Assembly (NCBI GenBank): GCA_021604605.1
Contig: BQJH01000042.1
Span: 1 to 14,902 of the forward strand
DNA length: 14,902 nt
From: Hyphococcus sp.
GTDB lineage: Bacteria > Pseudomonadota > Alphaproteobacteria > Caulobacterales > Parvularculaceae
Reading direction: 5' to 3'
The translations under genes and the position numbers were made by a program. This document shows, piece after piece, positions 6,897 to 14,902 of this stretch. Numbering within the stretch: the stretch's first letter is position 1; each line of letters opens with the position of its first letter. The notes under the pieces were generated by a model. It made no database searches and had not been told where the DNA came from. It saw only the letters and a list, made by a program, of their open reading frames with translations.

Positions 6897-9608
6897 GCTG
6901 GAACCAGAGGAAAGAATGGCCATAACGCTTTTCTCTATCCGCTTAAGAAGCTTCGGCTCAATGATTTTCTGATTATCTCGATCTCTGAGATAAAAAGCAT
7001 CGACAGCGCGCTCGCCATAGGTCGCGATATGAGCCGACACGATCGTTACGTTCAATCTCGATAATGCCCCGGCCAACTCATAAAGCAGCCCAGGCCTATC
7101 AAGACCCTCCGCCTCAATCACGGTCGCGTCTTGCGATGCAAGCATATCGATCCGAACTTGAGGTTCTACAGAAAAAATCTGCCGTCTGTCTCCCATTCGC
7201 CGTTTAAGATTTGGCGCCTTTTTCGGTGTTTCGCGCGCTGCGGAAAGCAAATACCCATGCAGGCGACGAACCTGGTCCGGGCCATTAATCGGGGAGCCTT
7301 CCGCTGACTGGATGGCAAAAATATCAAGTGTCTTGCCATCATCGGTCGTCAGGGCCTGGACCGACCGCACACTCAGACCGCTCGCCGCAATAGCCCCGGC
7401 AATATCAGCCAGTAATCCGGGTCGGTCATCAGCGTAAACAATTGCTTCAAGATCGTCATCACGGGGCGTCACCGTAACGGCGGCATTTTCTTTATCCTTT
7501 TCCGCCGCCCTCACCAAATAGGCAAAGCGGACAATAATATCAGGATCAATAGAGCGTAGCATGGCGCCGGTTAACCGGCCGAGGAAATTTTCTTTCTCAT
7601 TATCCGGCCACCCCGCCAGCCGGGTTTTTGTTTCAAGTCGCGCCGCTTCTGCGCGATCATCAAGACGCAACTGCAGCGCCCCCTCCCCTTTTGCAAGCCA
7701 GGCGCTTGTTGCCTCATAAAGCTCTGTGAGTTGACGGCGCGTCACTTCATCCCATGAAAAAACACCGACAACTTTCAAATGGCAAACAGACAAAATCAGC
7801 AACAAATCCAACCGTTCACGCGAGCCAACATTTTCAGCAAAATTTGCAATGGCCGTCGCATCTGTCAGGTTTCGTCGTTCAGCTGTTTTAATCATCGAGG
7901 GGAAATTTATTACGCCCCACGCCGCTAAAGACGCCTCATCAGGTTGCAAACCCAACCGCCGCGCCACACGCTGGACTAGTTTTTCACAGCGTTCTGATGA
8001 GCGATCCTTTACTGACCACAGCGCCTCATGCAAAATCAACGATATAAAATACAATTGTGGGCGCTTGGTCTTTTTCATTATCTTTGTGGCGAACGGATGA
8101 TCTTCAGCCAGAACGCCCCGTCTGATTGTTGAAAGAACTCCGAGTGTGCGCAAAACGTGCTCATCGAGAGTAAATCGACGATATAGTCCATAATCAATAC
8201 GCCCGACGATGGCCCCGAAGGCTGGAATATACTTACCCAAAAGGCCAACCTCAGTCATCAACCGCAATACTCGCTCCGGCTCAGCTGACTTGACTAATAT
8301 GCCCTCAAACAATTGAGCCACACTGGGGTCTTGCCTGATCTTGGTTGTCACTCTTGGGGTTTGCTCAGAGACAAGCGCTAAAGCATCCGGGTGCAAATCA
8401 ATTTTCTGGTTCTTGGAAAATGCACGAAACAGGCGGAAAAAATCACGCGGCTGACGACTTGCCTTTGCAGCATTGTCAAAATCCAGTCGGCCATTGCGGA
8501 TACGTAAGTTTGGTTTTCCTGCAGCCTCATCCTTTTGTAGCGCCTTTGGCAGGAATTTAGGAATATGCGGCAAACGTTTGGTCCGTTCTTCTTCCAGTTT
8601 CGCACAAAGGATTCGCGTCAGCCGCCCAACCTCAACCGTTGTCACAAAATAGTGCCTCATCAACCGTTCTGCAGCTGTCATGTTTGAGCGGTCTGCATAG
8701 TCGAGGCGGTCAGCAATGTCGGGCTGAATATCAAACGTTAACCGATCATCAGCGCGCCCTCGAATGTCATGTAGGTGGACACGGACGGACCATAAAAATT
8801 GCTCCGCCTTTGCTAAAGCACGCCGCTCTGCCGTATCGAGAATTTTATTGATAGCTTTATTTTCGCCGATACCGCCGCCGAAAACATATTTATAAATCCA
8901 GTGGATGGTTTGCACATCACGCAAACCGCCTTTGCCGTCCTTAATGTCAGGCTCAACGAGATAACGCGTTTCGCCAGCCAAGGTCTGACGCTCAGCCTGC
9001 TCTGCCAGTTTCGCCGCCACGAACTCGTTTTTTGTACGGCGGCGTAGTTTGTCGTATCCATTTTGAAATTCATCAAAGAGCGCCCGCGACCCACATAAAA
9101 ATCGCGCATCCAGATAGGCCGTGCGACCAATCATATCGTCTTTAACAAACTGGATCGCACTTTTGGGCGTGTGAACACCGTGGCCAATTTTCAACCCGCT
9201 ATCCCACAATGGATACAGCATAAAATCTGCGAGCGGACGCACTGCTATTTCGTCCTCACCATCATGCAGGAACAATAAATCAATGTCTGATGCTGGCGCT
9301 AGTTTTTGCCGTCCATAGCCGCCAACAGCACATATGGCAGTCCGACAGACCGGTGTAGGCGCCTCTTTGAAGAGCGCTTTAATCAGATCATCGACATGCT
9401 GAGACAAAGCCCGCGCAACACGGTCACCCCGGTCGGAGCTCGCCAGAGCAGCCTGACGCATGCTGGTAACACTCTCGCGCAGATGTTTACCAACAGCGCC
9501 ATGGCTTTGTCCGGCACGCTCTTTTGAAACAGCAACGCCTAGTTTTTCAAGAAACGCATTGCGATCAAAATCAACGCGTGAAGTTTTGGTTGTTGGGTTT
9601 TTTGCCAT
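6891..9608 (-). CDS. glnD: Bifunctional PII uridylyltransferase / uridylyl-removing enzyme GlnD, with a degenerate HD domain
   Basis: GlnD senses glutamine and controls nitrogen metabolism by adding UMP to, or removing it from, PII proteins. The protein is 905 residues, a normal length. The nucleotidyltransferase domain has AVGGYGRQKLAPASDIDLL (94-112), with Asp108 and Asp110 as metal ligands, followed by DGKGGLRDVQT (224-234). The two ACT glutamine-sensing domains are clear, each with DRPGLL (728-733 and 837-842). The central HD domain, which in the family removes UMP, is recognisable (LDEHVLRTLG at 481-490) but its signature is damaged. The usual LLHDIAKG reads ILHEALWS (Asp to Glu at 528, Lys lost), the following DHS block reads DRSSE, the conserved HH before the LLMS segment reads INFPSM (567-572), and the last metal Asp is His610. 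Flanking sequence stays in frame and GlnD-like, so this is not a frameshift. It is placed between mutS and murJ. Adding UMP is expected to be intact; removing it is doubtful. Confidence 0.95.
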   Translation of the reverse strand: MAKNPTTKTSRVDFDRNAFLEKLGVAVSKERAGQSHGAVGKHLRESVTSMRQAALASSDRGDRVARALSQHVDDLIKALFKEAPTPVCRTAICAVGGYGRQKLAPASDIDLLFLHDGEDEIAVRPLADFMLYPLWDSGLKIGHGVHTPKSAIQFVKDDMIGRTAYLDARFLCGSRALFDEFQNGYDKLRRRTKNEFVAAKLAEQAERQTLAGETRYLVEPDIKDGKGGLRDVQTIHWIYKYVFGGGIGENKAINKILDTAERRALAKAEQFLWSVRVHLHDIRGRADDRLTFDIQPDIADRLDYADRSNMTAAERLMRHYFVTTVEVGRLTRILCAKLEEERTKRLPHIPKFLPKALQKDEAAGKPNLRIRNGRLDFDNAAKASRQPRDFFRLFRAFSKNQKIDLHPDALALVSEQTPRVTTKIRQDPSVAQLFEGILVKSAEPERVLRLMTEVGLLGKYIPAFGAIVGRIDYGLYRRFTLDEHVLRTLGVLSTIRRGVLAEDHPFATKIMKKTKRPQLYFISLILHEALWSVKDRSSERCEKLVQRVARRLGLQPDEASLAAWGVINFPSMIKTAERRNLTDATAIANFAENVGSRERLDLLLILSVCHLKVVGVFSWDEVTRRQLTELYEATSAWLAKGEGALQLRLDDRAEAARLETKTRLAGWPDNEKENFLGRLTGAMLRSIDPDIIVRFAYLVRAAEKDKENAAVTVTPRDDDLEAIVYADDRPGLLADIAGAIAASGLSVRSVQALTTDDGKTLDIFAIQSAEGSPINGPDQVRRLHGYLLSAARETPKKAPNLKRRMGDRRQIFSVEPQVRIDMLASQDATVIEAEGLDRPGLLYELAGALSRLNVTIVSAHIATYGERAVDAFYLRDRDNQKIIEPKLLKRIEKSVMAILSSGSSQ

Positions 9609-9687
9609 CTAGGATACGTTTTAGGCAGTGGCTATTCACAAGGTCAACGCATTATCAACATAGGGCGTTAACAAAGCCTCTTGTCTA

Positions 9688-12402
9688 TCACTCATTGTTG
9701 GACTTCTCTTCTCTGATTGTCTTGAGACGATAGACAATATCAAGCGCTTCTTTCGGGCTGATTGCGTCTGGATTTACACCATCAAGGGCTTCCCCCAGCA
9801 AATCAGAAGGGATTTCTAGTTCAACCTTTTGTGGCGCTGAAAACAAATCCAGTTGGCTCGCATCAAGATGAGCGCGCCTGTCTTCTTCCAGCATATGGAG
9901 CAGCACTTCTGCGCGAGCGATCACCCTTGCGGGCAACCCCGCTAGCTTTGCAACAGCTACGCCATAGGACCGATCTGCCGCTCCGGCGCCGACCTCGTGA
10001 AGGAACACAACCTCGCCTTTCCACTCTCGCACTTTCATGGACATATTCACCAACCCATCAAGCTGGTCCGATAACGCTGTCATTTCATGATAATGGGTAG
10101 CGAAAAGTCCTCGGCATTTAATGTCATTGTGAAGATGCTCGACTGCAGCCCATGCAATTGACAAACCATCATAAGTGGATGTGCCGCGTCCAATCTCATC
10201 AAGGACAACGAGAGACCGGGCTGTTGCCTGGTTGAGGATGGCAGCCGTTTCAACCATTTCCACCATGAAGGTTGAGCGCCCACGCGCCAGATCATCCGCA
10301 GCGCCGACACGGGAAAAAACCCGATCAACAACGCCGATATGGGCAAAATGCGCCGGGACGAAGGAACCAATTTGCGCAAGAATTGCGATCAATGCATTCT
10401 GGCGCAAAAACGTCGACTTACCAGCCATATTAGGCCCTGTTATCAGCCATAATTGCGCTTTATCTGCATCACTTAGTTGGCAGTCATTCGCGATAAAACT
10501 CGCCTCACCCGAAGCTCGTAACGCGCGCTCAACGACAGGGTGGCGCCCGCCTGCAATCTTGAATTCTATGGTGTTATCAACGATCGGCCGGGCGTAATTC
10601 TCTTCAATCGCCAACGATGCGAGCGCCGCACTAACATCCACTTCCGCCAAAGCTGAGCCGGCTTTTGCAATAGCTTCGCGTCGCTCTAAGATGTCATTCA
10701 CAAGAGCGGAAAACAGTTCAATCTCTCGCGCCAGCGCCTCATCACGAGCGCGACTGATCTTTGCATCGAGATCAGCAAGTTCACCTGTGGTAAACCGGAC
10801 CGCGCTCGCCAATGTCTGGCGATGAACGAATATTTCATCGTGAGGTGTCGACATGAGTTTGTCGCCATGGGTCGGCGGTGTTTCTACAAAATACCCGAGC
10901 ACATTATTGTGGCGAACTTTAAGCGCCTTCACACCGGTTGCCTCACGGTACTGAGCCTCAAGGCCAGCGATGATGCGGCGCGATTCATCACGCAGCACAC
11001 GGACAGAATCCAATCCCGGATCAAATCCTTTCGCAATAAAACCGCCATCACGGGTCAGCATTGGCGGGTCTTCTGACAAAGCCTCTCGCAACTTTTTTAT
11101 CAACCCGGCGAACCCTTCGCCTTCTCGTTCTTCAAGAGCGCTTAGCGCCCTGCTCAATAATGGCGGCGGCGCATCAAGAGTTGCGTTATCGCTCACTGAC
11201 TTTGCAATTTCACGCGCATTTATCAGCGCATCGCGTATAGCTGTCAGGTCCCTCGGTCCGCCCCTATCAAGAGAAAGTCGTGAAAGCGATCGAGCGATAT
11301 CTGGTGTTTTCTTTAGAAAATCACGAACCGTCTCACGCAGATCAGGCTTGCCTTCAAAATACTCCGCGACATCAAGCCGGTCATTAATACGCCGCATATC
11401 CGTCAATGGCGCAGCTAGGCGAGACGCCAGAAGGCGAGCGCCCGCGCCTGTTACAGTCCGGTCAATCGCCCATAAAAGTGACCCTTTGCGCGCGCCGCTT
11501 TGGGTTTGCGTTAACTCAAGTGAGGACCGGGTTGCAGCGTCAATCGCCATGGCTTCACTCTGCATAGAGCGGCGCGGTGGCAATAGCGCGGGGCGGCGCC
11601 CAGCCTGAGTGAGCTCCACATAACTCAGCAACGCTCCAAGCGCTGCACACTCACACCGCGAAAACTCTCCAAACCCTTCAAGAGAAGCGACATCAAATGC
11701 TTCCAACAAGCGACGCTGTCCAGCTGCTGAATCAAAATATTGCGCCGGGGAAAATGTGAGCGCATCGCCGCCGCAAATGGAAGAAACCAAAGAAAGCCAT
11801 TCGGTGTCATCATTCAAATCTGGCAATACCAACTCACGCGGTGAAATCTCCGCCAGATCCGACGTTACTGTTTTTGTAGATGTCTCACGAACAGACAGCT
11901 CCCCGGTTGAAACATCAACCCAGGCAAGCGCCGCTTCTTCACCACCATGCAAAAGAGCCAGGGCAGACAAGAAATTATTTGACCGCGAATCCAATAGGGC
12001 ATCTTCAATGATCGTGCCGGGCGTAATCGTTCGGACAATTTCCCGCCGGACGACAGATTTAGAACCTCGCTTTTTAGCCTCCGCCGGGTCTTCCATTTGT
12101 TCACAGACTGCGACTTTAAAGCCAGCGCGGATCAATTTTGCCAAATAACCCTCATAAGCATGAAAAGGCACGCCGCACATGGGTATGCCATCGCCATCAT
12201 GTTGGCCCCGCTTAGTTAGCGTAATATCCAGAACACCGGCAGCTGTGATCGCATCATCGAAAAATAGCTCGTAAAAATCACCCATCCGGTAAAATAACAA
12301 TGCATCGCCAGAATTTTCCTTTATGGAAAAATACTGCTCCATCATCGGTGTTAGTGATGACGGTTTACTGTCTGATTTCTTTTTAGGCGTCGTCTCACTC
12401 AT
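9688..12402 (-). CDS. mutS: DNA mismatch repair protein MutS
   Basis: MutS binds mismatches and small loops and uses ATP to signal MutL. The protein is 904 residues. The N-terminal mismatch-binding domain has GDFYELFFDDA (41-51), where Phe43 and Glu45 are the Phe-X-Glu pair that stacks on and contacts the mismatch. Connector, lever and clamp regions follow, including LDRGGPRDL (378-386) and LGYFVET (502-508). The ATPase has Walker A GPNMAGKST (656-664), ARGRSTFMVEM (706-716), Walker B LVVLDEIGRGTST (731-743) and FATHYHE (767-773). The C-terminus carries LDLFS (851-855), which resembles a short motif for beta clamp binding, then a tail of about 50 residues. The ATG at 12400-12402 heads the series mutS-glnD-murJ-trpS and is divergent from a metallopeptidase gene across 105 bases. 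All key residues are present and nothing odd is seen. Confidence 0.98.
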   Translation of the reverse strand: MSETTPKKKSDSKPSSLTPMMEQYFSIKENSGDALLFYRMGDFYELFFDDAITAAGVLDITLTKRGQHDGDGIPMCGVPFHAYEGYLAKLIRAGFKVAVCEQMEDPAEAKKRGSKSVVRREIVRTITPGTIIEDALLDSRSNNFLSALALLHGGEEAALAWVDVSTGELSVRETSTKTVTSDLAEISPRELVLPDLNDDTEWLSLVSSICGGDALTFSPAQYFDSAAGQRRLLEAFDVASLEGFGEFSRCECAALGALLSYVELTQAGRRPALLPPRRSMQSEAMAIDAATRSSLELTQTQSGARKGSLLWAIDRTVTGAGARLLASRLAAPLTDMRRINDRLDVAEYFEGKPDLRETVRDFLKKTPDIARSLSRLSLDRGGPRDLTAIRDALINAREIAKSVSDNATLDAPPPLLSRALSALEEREGEGFAGLIKKLREALSEDPPMLTRDGGFIAKGFDPGLDSVRVLRDESRRIIAGLEAQYREATGVKALKVRHNNVLGYFVETPPTHGDKLMSTPHDEIFVHRQTLASAVRFTTGELADLDAKISRARDEALAREIELFSALVNDILERREAIAKAGSALAEVDVSAALASLAIEENYARPIVDNTIEFKIAGGRHPVVERALRASGEASFIANDCQLSDADKAQLWLITGPNMAGKSTFLRQNALIAILAQIGSFVPAHFAHIGVVDRVFSRVGAADDLARGRSTFMVEMVETAAILNQATARSLVVLDEIGRGTSTYDGLSIAWAAVEHLHNDIKCRGLFATHYHEMTALSDQLDGLVNMSMKVREWKGEVVFLHEVGAGAADRSYGVAVAKLAGLPARVIARAEVLLHMLEEDRRAHLDASQLDLFSAPQKVELEIPSDLLGEALDGVNPDAISPKEALDIVYRLKTIREEKSNNE

Positions 12403-12440
12403 CTTCTTTCGCCACTACCCTTCACGCATAAATCACAAGT

Positions 12441-12469
12441 TTTAGAAAATAGATTTGATCTTTCTTCAA
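12441..12469 (-). promoter_or_regulatory. mutS: Candidate sigma-70 type promoter for mutS
   Basis: On the minus strand TTGAAG (12464-12469) and TCTAAA (12441-12446) are 17 bases apart, each matching four of six consensus bases. Transcription would start about 30 bases before the mutS ATG. It lies in the only divergent gap of the window, where a promoter is expected, but the elements are modest. No comparable pair is clear for the + strand gene. Confidence 0.33.
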
Positions 12470-12507
12470 AACCAGTAAGGATAGGAGTTTAGTATCGATT
12501 CTGGCTC

Positions 12508-13257
12508 ATGTCCGTAAATCATATTACCCGAACGCAAATCATTATCCGCGACCAGGCTGTCCCGCTTGTGGCGCGCGTCAACCGACGCGCCAAACGGTTG
12601 ATTCTAAAGGTAGACCCCATAGCTGGGGAAATTCTTGTCACCTCCCCCAGCAAACGCGCCGTACCAGAAGCAATCGCTTTCGCGAAGGAACGCATTGATT
12701 GGATCGCCAGCCAACTGGACGAAAATCTAAAGGCGAGGCCGTTCGTTGAGGGGATGAAGGCGCCATTTAAGGGCGTATCTCACACCATTTTACGACAGGG
12801 CGGTCCGCGCGCGCCCATTGAGGTAGACCTCGAATACCTCCCCGTTATCCGCGTTGGCGGAGAGGCGGCTCACCTTAATCGTCGCCTTGTTGATTGGATG
12901 AAACGCCAGGCCCGCAGCGAGCTGAGCCAGAGGGCGGATCATTATTGCAGGGTGTTGGGTAAAGAACGGCGGGCTATTCGCATTGGCGACACACGCACAA
13001 AATGGGGGTCTTGCACATCAGACGGCGCGCTGGCCTTTTCATGGCGTCTGGTGATGGCGCCGATTGAAGTGCTGGACTATGTTGCCGCCCATGAATGCGT
13101 TCACCTGATCCACATGAATCATTCGCTAGCCTTCTGGCGAAAGGTCAATGATTTGGGGGTAGATGCCCGGGCCGCCGAAACCTGGCTGAACAAAAACGGC
13201 TCACAGCTCTTTTCTTATGGGACGCCCCTTCGTGACGGCTCACCCGCCAGACTGTAG
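12508..13257 (+). CDS. YgjP/DUF45-type zinc metallopeptidase (M48-like)
   Basis: A 249-residue soluble protein of the YgjP-like (DUF45) family, related to the WLM/SprT group of zinc metallopeptidases. The N-terminal half is a beta-rich domain with RRAKRLILKVDP (26-37), then a helix with FAKERIDWIASQL. The C-terminal half holds the family blocks TKWGSC (164-169), FSWRLVMAP (177-185) and the zinc site YVAAHECVHLIHMNHSLAFW (191-210). There His195, Glu196 and His199 make HExxH, and His205 is the likely third ligand. The family is common and its cellular substrate is not known to me. The ATG at 12508 is the first possible start after an in-frame TAG at 12490; AGGAG at 12483-12487 is too far away to serve it, so ribosome binding is weak or the RNA is short-leadered. 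The stop lies inside the 3' end of the opposite penicillin-binding protein gene. Confidence 0.9.
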   Translation: MSVNHITRTQIIIRDQAVPLVARVNRRAKRLILKVDPIAGEILVTSPSKRAVPEAIAFAKERIDWIASQLDENLKARPFVEGMKAPFKGVSHTILRQGGPRAPIEVDLEYLPVIRVGGEAAHLNRRLVDWMKRQARSELSQRADHYCRVLGKERRAIRIGDTRTKWGSCTSDGALAFSWRLVMAPIEVLDYVAAHECVHLIHMNHSLAFWRKVNDLGVDARAAETWLNKNGSQLFSYGTPLRDGSPARL

Positions 13258-14902
13258 CATCTCTGCAATTGGATCATCAATAATAGGTTGCAGCGGTGCG
13301 ATATATTTGGGTGGCAAAGCTCTCACCATGACTTCCCGCCAGATAACAGATGGCGCGCCGCTTCCAGAAATGCCCGGCATAGCGGCATTATCATCGCGCC
13401 CCACCCACACCACACCAACAAGCCCGCCCACATGACCGGCAAACCATGCATCACGGCTATCTTGCGTTGTGCCTGTTTTTCCAGCTGTCTTATAGCCGGG
13501 AACTTCCGCCGCTTGCCCGCTGCCCCAGCTTACAACACCTTCAAGCATGGAATTGACTTCATTAATTGATGCCTTTGCTGCAGCTTGCTCAACATACCCG
13601 CCAGAATGTTGATAGATGACAACGCCGTCACTGGTTGTAATTTTTTCTATGACATGCGGGGCCACGCGATACCCGCCATTGGCAAATGGCGCATATACGC
13701 CGGCAAGCTGCATGGGAGAAATTTCATCAACCCCCAAAGCAAGGGCAGGGCCAAGCGTCAAATCATTAGGCCAACCCATCGCCTTTGCCGTTTTACGAAC
13801 AGACGACCGACCGACATATTCCTGCACGCGGATTGCAGCGCTATTGAGCGACCGCGCCAGCGCTTCCCGCAATGTCACCTCACCATAATACTTGCCCTTG
13901 TAATTGGCGGGGATCCATTTACCGATTTTTACAGGTACGTCTTCAACGATTGAGTCTGCATAAAGACCATTTTCGACGCCAGCCAAAAATACGATCGGCT
14001 TAAAAACTGAACCCGGTTGACGACGGGCCTGAACGGCGCGGTTAAACTGGCTTTCGCTATAATCTCGCCCGCCAATCATGGCGCGCACTGCCCCCTCACC
14101 ATCGAGAATAACCACAGCGTTTTGTGCGTTTTCTAATTTATCGCCGACACTTGCGACGCCTGAAATCAAACCCAGTTCCGCAGCACCCTGCATGTCAGGG
14201 TTAAGGGTGGTGTAAACGATCAAGTCCGCATCGATATCGCCAACCAGCGCTCGAACCTGCGCCATCGCATGATCAACAAAGTAAGGAGCGGAATAAACAG
14301 AAGACGTTGTCAACTTGATTGGTTTTGCAACAATTTCCTGCGCTTCAACAGCAGATAAAAAACCTGCGGCGACCATTTGATCAACCACCAACCGCCCGCG
14401 CCGCCCGGCATCCTCCGGATTACTCGTCGGCGCCAAACGCGACGGCGCCTTCAACAATCCCGCGAGCACCGCCGCCTCGCCAAGCGAAAGCGACCGCGCT
14501 GGCTTTGCAAAATACCGATGGCTGGCGGCATCAATCCCATAAGCGCCGGCGCCAAAATAAACACGGTTGAGGTAGAGCGTCAGGATCTCGTCTTTTGTAA
14601 ATTTGTGCTCCAACCACAAAGCAAGAATAAATTCCTGAGTTTTTCTTTTTATGGTCCGATCAGCATTCAGGAAAATGTTTTTTGCGAGCTGCTGTGTGAT
14701 GGTCGATCCCCCCTGCACCACACCGCCTTCACGCGTATTCACAATGAGAGCACGCAAGACAGAAACCGGATTGAGACCAAAATGGTGATAGAAGTTTCTG
14801 TCTTCTACGGCGAGGATTGCTTGAGGGATATAATCGGGAAGTTCCGACAGACGAATCGGCGCCCCAAGGCTGGCGCCATGGATAACAATCGGCGCGCCTT
14901 TA
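13240..14902 (-). CDS. Class A penicillin-binding protein (GT51 transglycosylase / transpeptidase), 5' truncated by window edge
   Basis: A bifunctional peptidoglycan synthase in the inner membrane with its catalytic parts in the periplasm. The frame is open to the right edge: 48 residues precede the TTG at 14755-14757, so that TTG is internal. Those residues include LPDYIPQAILAVEDRNFYHHFG, where EDRNF carries the catalytic Glu of the GT51 domain (codon 14803-14805). Counted from the TTG, GT51 continues with GGVVQGGSTITQQLAKN (11-27), LALWLEHKFTKDEILTLYLNRVYFG, and AAVLAGLLKAPS. The transpeptidase has SVFK (250-253, Ser250 nucleophile), SLN (303-305) and KTG (427-429), all intact. The linker between GT and TP is short and no large inserted domain of the E. 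coli PBP1a kind is visible. It ends soon after the TP domain. The N-terminal anchor lies outside the window. It overlaps the metallopeptidase gene tail to tail by 18 bases. Confidence 0.95.
   Translation of the reverse strand, partial: KGAPIVIHGASLGAPIRLSELPDYIPQAILAVEDRNFYHHFGLNPVSVLRALIVNTREGGVVQGGSTITQQLAKNIFLNADRTIKRKTQEFILALWLEHKFTKDEILTLYLNRVYFGAGAYGIDAASHRYFAKPARSLSLGEAAVLAGLLKAPSRLAPTSNPEDAGRRGRLVVDQMVAAGFLSAVEAQEIVAKPIKLTTSSVYSAPYFVDHAMAQVRALVGDIDADLIVYTTLNPDMQGAAELGLISGVASVGDKLENAQNAVVILDGEGAVRAMIGGRDYSESQFNRAVQARRQPGSVFKPIVFLAGVENGLYADSIVEDVPVKIGKWIPANYKGKYYGEVTLREALARSLNSAAIRVQEYVGRSSVRKTAKAMGWPNDLTLGPALALGVDEISPMQLAGVYAPFANGGYRVAPHVIEKITTSDGVVIYQHSGGYVEQAAAKASINEVNSMLEGVVSWGSGQAAEVPGYKTAGKTGTTQDSRDAWFAGHVGGLVGVVWVGRDDNAAMPGISGSGAPSVIWREVMVRALPPKYIAPLQPIIDDPIAEMLQSGG

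Noticed and set aside
7740..8160. A frameshift or assembly error as the cause of the unusual GlnD HD domain
   Set aside because: Residues before, within and after the block keep the GlnD pattern in one frame, with only scattered substitutions, which does not look like a shifted frame.
9618..9647. Possible glnD promoter on minus: TTGACC (9642-9647), 18 bases, TAAAAC (9618-9623)
   Set aside because: The match is fair, but transcription would start about 3 bases before the glnD ATG, leaving no leader. Readthrough from mutS is simpler, so I did not annotate it.
10970..11608. A 212-codon open frame on + opposite mutS
   Set aside because: It lies wholly antisense to a conserved part of mutS, its translation is Ser/Arg-rich with no recognisable domain, and no ribosome site fits. 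It is a shadow of the real gene.
12497..12501. GANTC (CcrM-type methylation) site just before the metallopeptidase start
   Set aside because: A single five-base site is expected often by chance and there is no cluster or overlapping promoter to give it meaning.

Overview
The window looks like a chromosomal housekeeping segment from an alphaproteobacterium. Three points support this: the same-strand order mutS > glnD > murJ > trpS, which I know from Rhizobiales and Caulobacterales-type genomes; the glnD and murJ protein sequences; and codon use of roughly even GC. I cannot name a genus. There are no tRNA, rRNA, CRISPR, IS or phage features, and coding density is very high. The largest gap is 172 bases.

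Layout from left to right. (1) The 3' part of an isoaspartyl peptidase/L-asparaginase gene on + runs in from outside the window. (2) A minus-strand group, transcribed right to left, holds an ECF sigma factor, a small two-helix membrane protein of the DUF6768 type, and a secreted lipoprotein of the endonuclease/exonuclease/phosphatase fold. The first two overlap and the third follows by 48 bases, so they are probably one operon. (3) Upstream of these on the same strand is a polyprenyl-phosphate glycosyltransferase (GtrB/ArnC-like) with a TTG start and a very good ribosome binding site. (4) Next on minus is the conserved block mutS, glnD, murJ, trpS, with gaps of 79, 56 and 38 bases. (5) On + and divergent from mutS is a YgjP-type zinc metallopeptidase. 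(6) Its 3' end overlaps tail to tail, by 18 bases, a class A penicillin-binding protein gene on minus that runs off the right edge.

How the genes fit together. MurJ flips lipid II and the penicillin-binding protein polymerises and cross-links it. The glycosyltransferase draws on the same undecaprenyl-phosphate carrier. GlnD senses glutamine and modifies PII, MutS repairs mismatches, and TrpS charges tRNA-Trp. The sigma/DUF6768/lipoprotein group reads as a small envelope-response unit whose trigger is unknown.

The most notable observation is in GlnD. The nucleotidyltransferase site and both ACT domains look intact, but most of the metal-binding signature of the central HD domain, which removes UMP from PII, is replaced. 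This predicts a one-way or otherwise regulated PII uridylyltransferase. The second is the sigma/DUF6768/phosphoesterase lipoprotein cluster.
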